Below, piece by piece: positions 4,326 through 7,317 of a stretch of 7,317 nt of DNA. The translations under genes and the position numbers were made by a program. How positions within the stretch are numbered: the stretch's first letter is position 1; the number at the start of each line of letters is the position of its first letter. The stretch comes from an uncultured Clostridia bacterium (GTDB lineage Bacteria > Bacillota > Clostridia > Oscillospirales > Oscillospiraceae), in contig CAMHRJ010000105.1 of NCBI GenBank assembly GCA_946187475.1, positions 1-7,317 of the forward strand. The letters are read 5' to 3'. Under the pieces are notes generated by a model. The model saw only the letters and a program-made list of their open reading frames with translations, was not told where the DNA came from and ran no database searches.

Positions 4326-7103
4326 ATGACAGACGCACAACAGAGAGAAGCTGCGCGGCAGTTTTACTATAAGTGGAACGGCAAGGGCCGCGAGGACGAG
4401 GACGCCCGCTCCTATTGGATTGAGATTCTGCAAAACATCCTCGGCGTCGACCGCGTGACGGATCGCGTGGACTTTGAAAAGAAGGTCATAGGCCCGGACG
4501 GGAACACCAAGCGGATCGACGTCTATATCCCGGAGACCCACGTCATCATCGAGCAGAAGTCTCTCGGCATCGCGCTGGATAAGCCGCAGGCTGGGCATGG
4601 AGGCATGACGCCCTATCAGCAGGCGAAGATGTATGACAACGGGCTGCCCTTTGACGAAAGAGCTCGCTGGATCATCACGTCCAATTTTGCGGAGATTTGG
4701 ATTTACGACATGAATTCCCGCCGCCCGGAGCCGGTGAAGGTGGCGCTGGAGGATCTGCAGTCCAAGTACCACGTGCTGGACTTCCTGGTGAATCAGGAGA
4801 AGGAGACCGTCAATCTGGAGATGGAGCTTTCTCTGCAGGCGGGCGAATTGGTGGGGAAGATCTATGATGCGCTCCTAAAGCAATATAAGCATCCTGATGA
4901 CCCGGAGACGCTGAAGAGCCTCAACAAGCTCTGTGTCCGCATCGTCTTCTGCCTCTATGCCGAGGACGCGGCGGTCTTCGGCAAAAAGGGCATGTTCCAC
5001 GATTACATGGCGCAGTTTGACGCCAAAGCTGCCCGGAAAGCCCTCCGTGATCTGTTCCGCGTTCTGGATCAGAAGCCGGAAGAACGCGACCCCTATCTGG
5101 CCGACGACGATCCGCTGCTGGCGGCGTTCCCATACGTCAACGGCGGTCTGTTCTCGGAAGAGGAGATCGAGATTCCGCCCTTCACGGACGAGATTCTGGA
5201 TTTGATTCTTTGCAAGGCCAGCGACGACTTTGACTGGAGCGGCATCAGCCCCACCATCTTCGGCTCCGTGTTCGAGAGCACCCTGAACCCGGAAACCCGG
5301 CGCAGCGGCGGCATGCACTATACCTCTCTGGAGAACATCCATAAGGTCATTGACCCGCTGTTTCTGGATGATCTGAAAGCGGAGCTTGAAGCCTGCAAAG
5401 CGGTTTCTGTCATGAAAACCCGGGAAAAGAAGCTCCTTGCCCTGCAGAATAAAATTGCCTCCCTGTCCTTCCTGGATCCCAGCGCCGGCAGCGGCAATTT
5501 CTTAACCGAAAGCTATCTCTGCCTGCGCAGGCTGGAAAACGACATTCTTCGAGAGCTGCTGCACGATCAGATTGCCATGGGTGATGAAACCATCACGCCC
5601 ATCAAGGTCAGCATTTCGCAGTTTTACGGCATCGAGATCAACGACTTTGCCGTGACCGTGGCCCGGACGGCCCTCTGGATCGCGGAAAACCAGATGATGC
5701 AGGAGACCGAGGATATTTTACAGATGAATCTGGAATTCCTGCCGCTGAAAACCAACGCCTATATCGTGGAGGGCAACGCCCTCAGAATCGACTGGAATGA
5801 CGTTGTGCCGAAGGACCAGCTGAACTATATCATGGGCAACCCGCCGTTTGTGGGTGCGCGGCTCATGTCGAAGGAACAGAAGGCCGACGTCAATGATGTG
5901 TTCCCAGACTGGAAAAACGTTGGAAATCTGGACTATGTTTGCTGTTGGTATAAGAAAGCTGCGGAAATGATGGACGGCACTTCCATCCGCGCGGCGTTGG
6001 TGTCTACCAACTCTGTCACCCAAGGCGAGACCGTGGCAAATCTTTGGAAGCCCCTGTTTGAAGCGGGCGTTCATATTGACTTTGCTTATCGCACCTTCCG
6101 CTGGGACAGCGAGGCCAGCGACAAAGCACATGTCCATTGTGTGATCGTCGGATTCAGCACCGCACCGACCGACAAGCCGAAAATGCTGTATTTTGAAGGC
6201 GAAGCAAAGCAGGTCGGCAACATCAACGGGTATCTGCTGGATGCAGATGACGTGTTTGTTGAGAGCCGCAGCAAGCCGATTTGTAATGTACCGGAAATCG
6301 GAATAGGAAACCAGCCAATTGATAATGGGAATTACCTCTTTGAGAAAGGGGAAATGGAAGAATTCATAAGAAAAGAGCCAAAGTCAGCACAGTATTTCCA
6401 CCCTTGGTATGGTTCCAGAGAGTTCATCAATCGCTGCCCGCGCTATTGCCTTTGGCTGGGAAATTGCTCTCCCGCGGAGCTTCGGAAAATGCCGGAATGC
6501 ATGAAGCGGGTACAGGCGGTTCGGGAATATCGCCTCAGCAGTCCACGAGCTTCCACCTTAAAATTAGCAGATAGTCCAACGAGATTTCAAACAGAGAATA
6601 TGCCCGAGGGAACTTATGTAGTAATTCCAGAGGTTTCATCTGAGCGCAGACGATATGTGCCCATAGGGTTTATGACTCCGGATATTCTTTGCAGCAATCT
6701 TGTGAAACTGGTTCCGAATGCTGAATTGTATCATTTCGGTGTGTTGACCTCCAACGTCCATATGGCGTGGATGCGGGCGGTGTGCGGACGCCTAGAAATG
6801 CGCTATCGTTATTCCAAGGATATTGTCTACAACAACTTCCCCTGGCCGGAGGTCACCGACGCCCAGAAGGCCGAGATCGAGAAAACCGCCCAGGCCATTC
6901 TGGACGCCCGCGCTCTGTACCCGGATTCCTCTTTGGCGGACCTCTATGACGAGCTCAGCATGCCGCCGGAGCTCCGCAAGGCGCACCAGGCCAACGACCG
7001 CGCCGTCATGAAGGCCTACGGCATGCCCGTAAAAGAGACCGACGAGGCCGCCTGCGTCGCCTGGCTCATGCGGCTGTATCAGGAGAAAACCGCTGCGATG
7101 TAA
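4326..7103 (+). CDS. MmeI-like type IIL restriction-modification enzyme
   Basis: One chain of 925 residues, close to MmeI (919), that should both cut and methylate DNA. The N-terminal nuclease core is intact: RIDVYI with Asp65, then IIEQKS with Glu76 and Lys78, a PD-(D/E)XK pattern. A helical spacer follows (about 160-300). The adenine-N6 methyltransferase holds GMHYTSLENI (329-338, motif X), the SAM-binding DPSAGSG (384-390) and the catalytic NPPF (505-508). Residues about 612-835 are the target-recognition part, and the tail from NNFPWPEV onward is the usual MmeI C-terminal helical piece. Such enzymes methylate one strand of a short asymmetric site and cut about two turns away. No separate S, R or M subunit is needed and none is present. 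AAAGGAG (4311-4317) lies 8 bases before ATG, 20 bases after the previous stop, so it belongs to the operon. Roughly 6280-6720 is AT-richer than the rest. Recognition site unknown. Confidence 0.93.
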   Translation: MTDAQQREAARQFYYKWNGKGREDEDARSYWIEILQNILGVDRVTDRVDFEKKVIGPDGNTKRIDVYIPETHVIIEQKSLGIALDKPQAGHGGMTPYQQAKMYDNGLPFDERARWIITSNFAEIWIYDMNSRRPEPVKVALEDLQSKYHVLDFLVNQEKETVNLEMELSLQAGELVGKIYDALLKQYKHPDDPETLKSLNKLCVRIVFCLYAEDAAVFGKKGMFHDYMAQFDAKAARKALRDLFRVLDQKPEERDPYLADDDPLLAAFPYVNGGLFSEEEIEIPPFTDEILDLILCKASDDFDWSGISPTIFGSVFESTLNPETRRSGGMHYTSLENIHKVIDPLFLDDLKAELEACKAVSVMKTREKKLLALQNKIASLSFLDPSAGSGNFLTESYLCLRRLENDILRELLHDQIAMGDETITPIKVSISQFYGIEINDFAVTVARTALWIAENQMMQETEDILQMNLEFLPLKTNAYIVEGNALRIDWNDVVPKDQLNYIMGNPPFVGARLMSKEQKADVNDVFPDWKNVGNLDYVCCWYKKAAEMMDGTSIRAALVSTNSVTQGETVANLWKPLFEAGVHIDFAYRTFRWDSEASDKAHVHCVIVGFSTAPTDKPKMLYFEGEAKQVGNINGYLLDADDVFVESRSKPICNVPEIGIGNQPIDNGNYLFEKGEMEEFIRKEPKSAQYFHPWYGSREFINRCPRYCLWLGNCSPAELRKMPECMKRVQAVREYRLSSPRASTLKLADSPTRFQTENMPEGTYVVIPEVSSERRRYVPIGFMTPDILCSNLVKLVPNAELYHFGVLTSNVHMAWMRAVCGRLEMRYRYSKDIVYNNFPWPEVTDAQKAEIEKTAQAILDARALYPDSSLADLYDELSMPPELRKAHQANDRAVMKAYGMPVKETDEAACVAWLMRLYQEKTAAM

Positions 7104-7105
7104 AA

Positions 7106-7203
7106 GTGCGGTGTAGGGGAGGGGCTTGCCCTCGCTTTCTTCGGCAAATTGATATTTGTAGGAGCGATTCACGAATCGCCAGGTGGAAAATCTTCCGCCG
7201 CAC
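7106..7203. repeat. Branched palindromic element bounded by GTGCGG / CCGCAC
   Basis: GTGCGG at 7106-7111 and CCGCAC at 7198-7203 are inverted copies. They enclose two further palindromes: GAGGG/CCCTC (7119-7133) and GCGATTC/GAATCGC (7164-7170 with 7173-7179, loop AC). The second lies in a GTAGGAGCGATTC stretch that resembles intergenic repeats I recall from gut Clostridia. The right end is followed by AAAAAGAG. It may be one folded unit or two neighbouring repeats. The palindromes are directly visible; the unity of the element is inference. Confidence 0.5.
7119..7140 (+). terminator. Weak candidate terminator after the restriction gene
   Basis: GAGGG (7119-7123) pairs with CCCTC (7129-7133) around a 5-base loop, followed by the T-rich GCTTTCT. 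It is the only hairpin close after the stop at 7103, but the stem is short and the T run is broken. It may be a worn copy of a GGGGAGGGGCTTGCCCC-type palindromic repeat, not a dedicated terminator. Confidence 0.35.
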
Positions 7204-7213
7204 AAAAAGAGAA

Positions 7214-7248
7214 TGTCATTGCGAGGAGCGAAGCGACGTGGCAATCTC
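7214..7248 (+). repeat. TGTCATTGCGAG-type intergenic repeat
   Basis: A 35-base stretch beginning TGTCATTGCGAGGAGCG and ending GTGGCAATCTC, with ATTGC (7218-7222) facing GCAAT (7241-7245). This sequence type is a widespread extragenic repeat in many bacterial genomes, as far as I remember. Only one full copy is present here; 7275-7301 begins with a similar TGTCATTGGAG but is probably coding on the other strand. Confidence 0.7.
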
Positions 7249-7317
7249 TATGCCAGCACCAGGAATCCTGCAAGTGTCATTGGAGAAGGAGACGTTGTCT
7301 CAACCGTTTCTTCAAGT
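7248..7317 (-). CDS. Possible C-terminal end of a minus-strand small protein (partial)
   Basis: On the minus strand an open frame enters at the right edge and reads LEETVETTSPSP, then MTLAGFLVLA, and stops at TAG (complement of 7248-7250). The polar lead followed by a hydrophobic stretch resembles small one-helix membrane proteins that I recall from gut Firmicutes, where the hydrophobic part runs on into a full helix. Here it ends after about ten residues, exactly at the 7214-7248 repeat. It could be a gene cut short by the repeat, or a chance frame; only 22 full codons are visible. Confidence 0.3.
   Translation of the reverse strand, partial: LEETVETTSPSPMTLAGFLVLA

Noticed and set aside
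3562..4338. Minus-strand open frame opposite the AlkZ-like gene
   Set aside because: Compositional shadow; it would overlap three + strand genes that have binding sites and conserved motifs.
2496..7103. A multi-gene BREX or type I restriction system
   Set aside because: No S subunit, helicase, PglZ or Lon-like genes; the methyltransferase has its own nuclease and recognition parts as in MmeI-type single-chain enzymes.

Overview
The window reads as a GC-rich, gut-type Clostridia genome, most likely Oscillospiraceae (relatives of Faecalibacterium or Oscillibacter). The evidence is AGGAG-type ribosome binding sites, GC-rich codon use, the Clostridia-style short deformylase with CVGMAANMIG, and intergenic repeat families that I remember from such genomes. 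All main genes lie on the + strand. Family names and comparisons come from memory of the families, not from a search.

Left part (1-2149): the last 55 codons of an unrecognised gene, then nadE (210-2105), a two-domain NAD+ synthetase of normal length, closed by a perfect 13-bp intrinsic terminator. Its synthetase domain looks intact. Its amidase domain has lost two of the three catalytic residues (Lys to Met, Cys to Gly), so the enzyme probably uses free ammonia instead of glutamine. This is the most unusual protein feature in the window.

Middle spacer (2106-2495): no gene. It holds the nadE terminator, two copies of a three-hairpin repeat facing each other (about 2205-2276 and 2324-2393), and an extended -10 promoter (2426-2453) for the next operon.

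Right part (2496-7103): a tight four-gene operon. It encodes a MinD/ParA-like P-loop ATPase, a short peptide-deformylase-like protein, an AlkZ/YcaQ-related protein (ATGA overlap with the previous stop) and a 925-residue MmeI-like type IIL restriction-modification enzyme that carries nuclease, methyltransferase and target recognition in one chain. The first three look like small accessory or housekeeping genes. The fourth is a self-contained defence enzyme whose target-recognition part is more AT-rich than its ends, suggesting specificity exchange.

Right end (7104-7317): no confident gene, but a cluster of palindromic repeats and the possible tail of a minus-strand gene that runs off the window and stops exactly at a repeat.

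I see no CRISPR array, tRNA, rRNA, transposase or phage gene. The best leads for something new are the ammonia-only NadE variant, the facing three-hairpin repeats, and the joining of a type IIL enzyme to an ATPase/deformylase-like/AlkZ-like operon. None of these proves an undescribed system.
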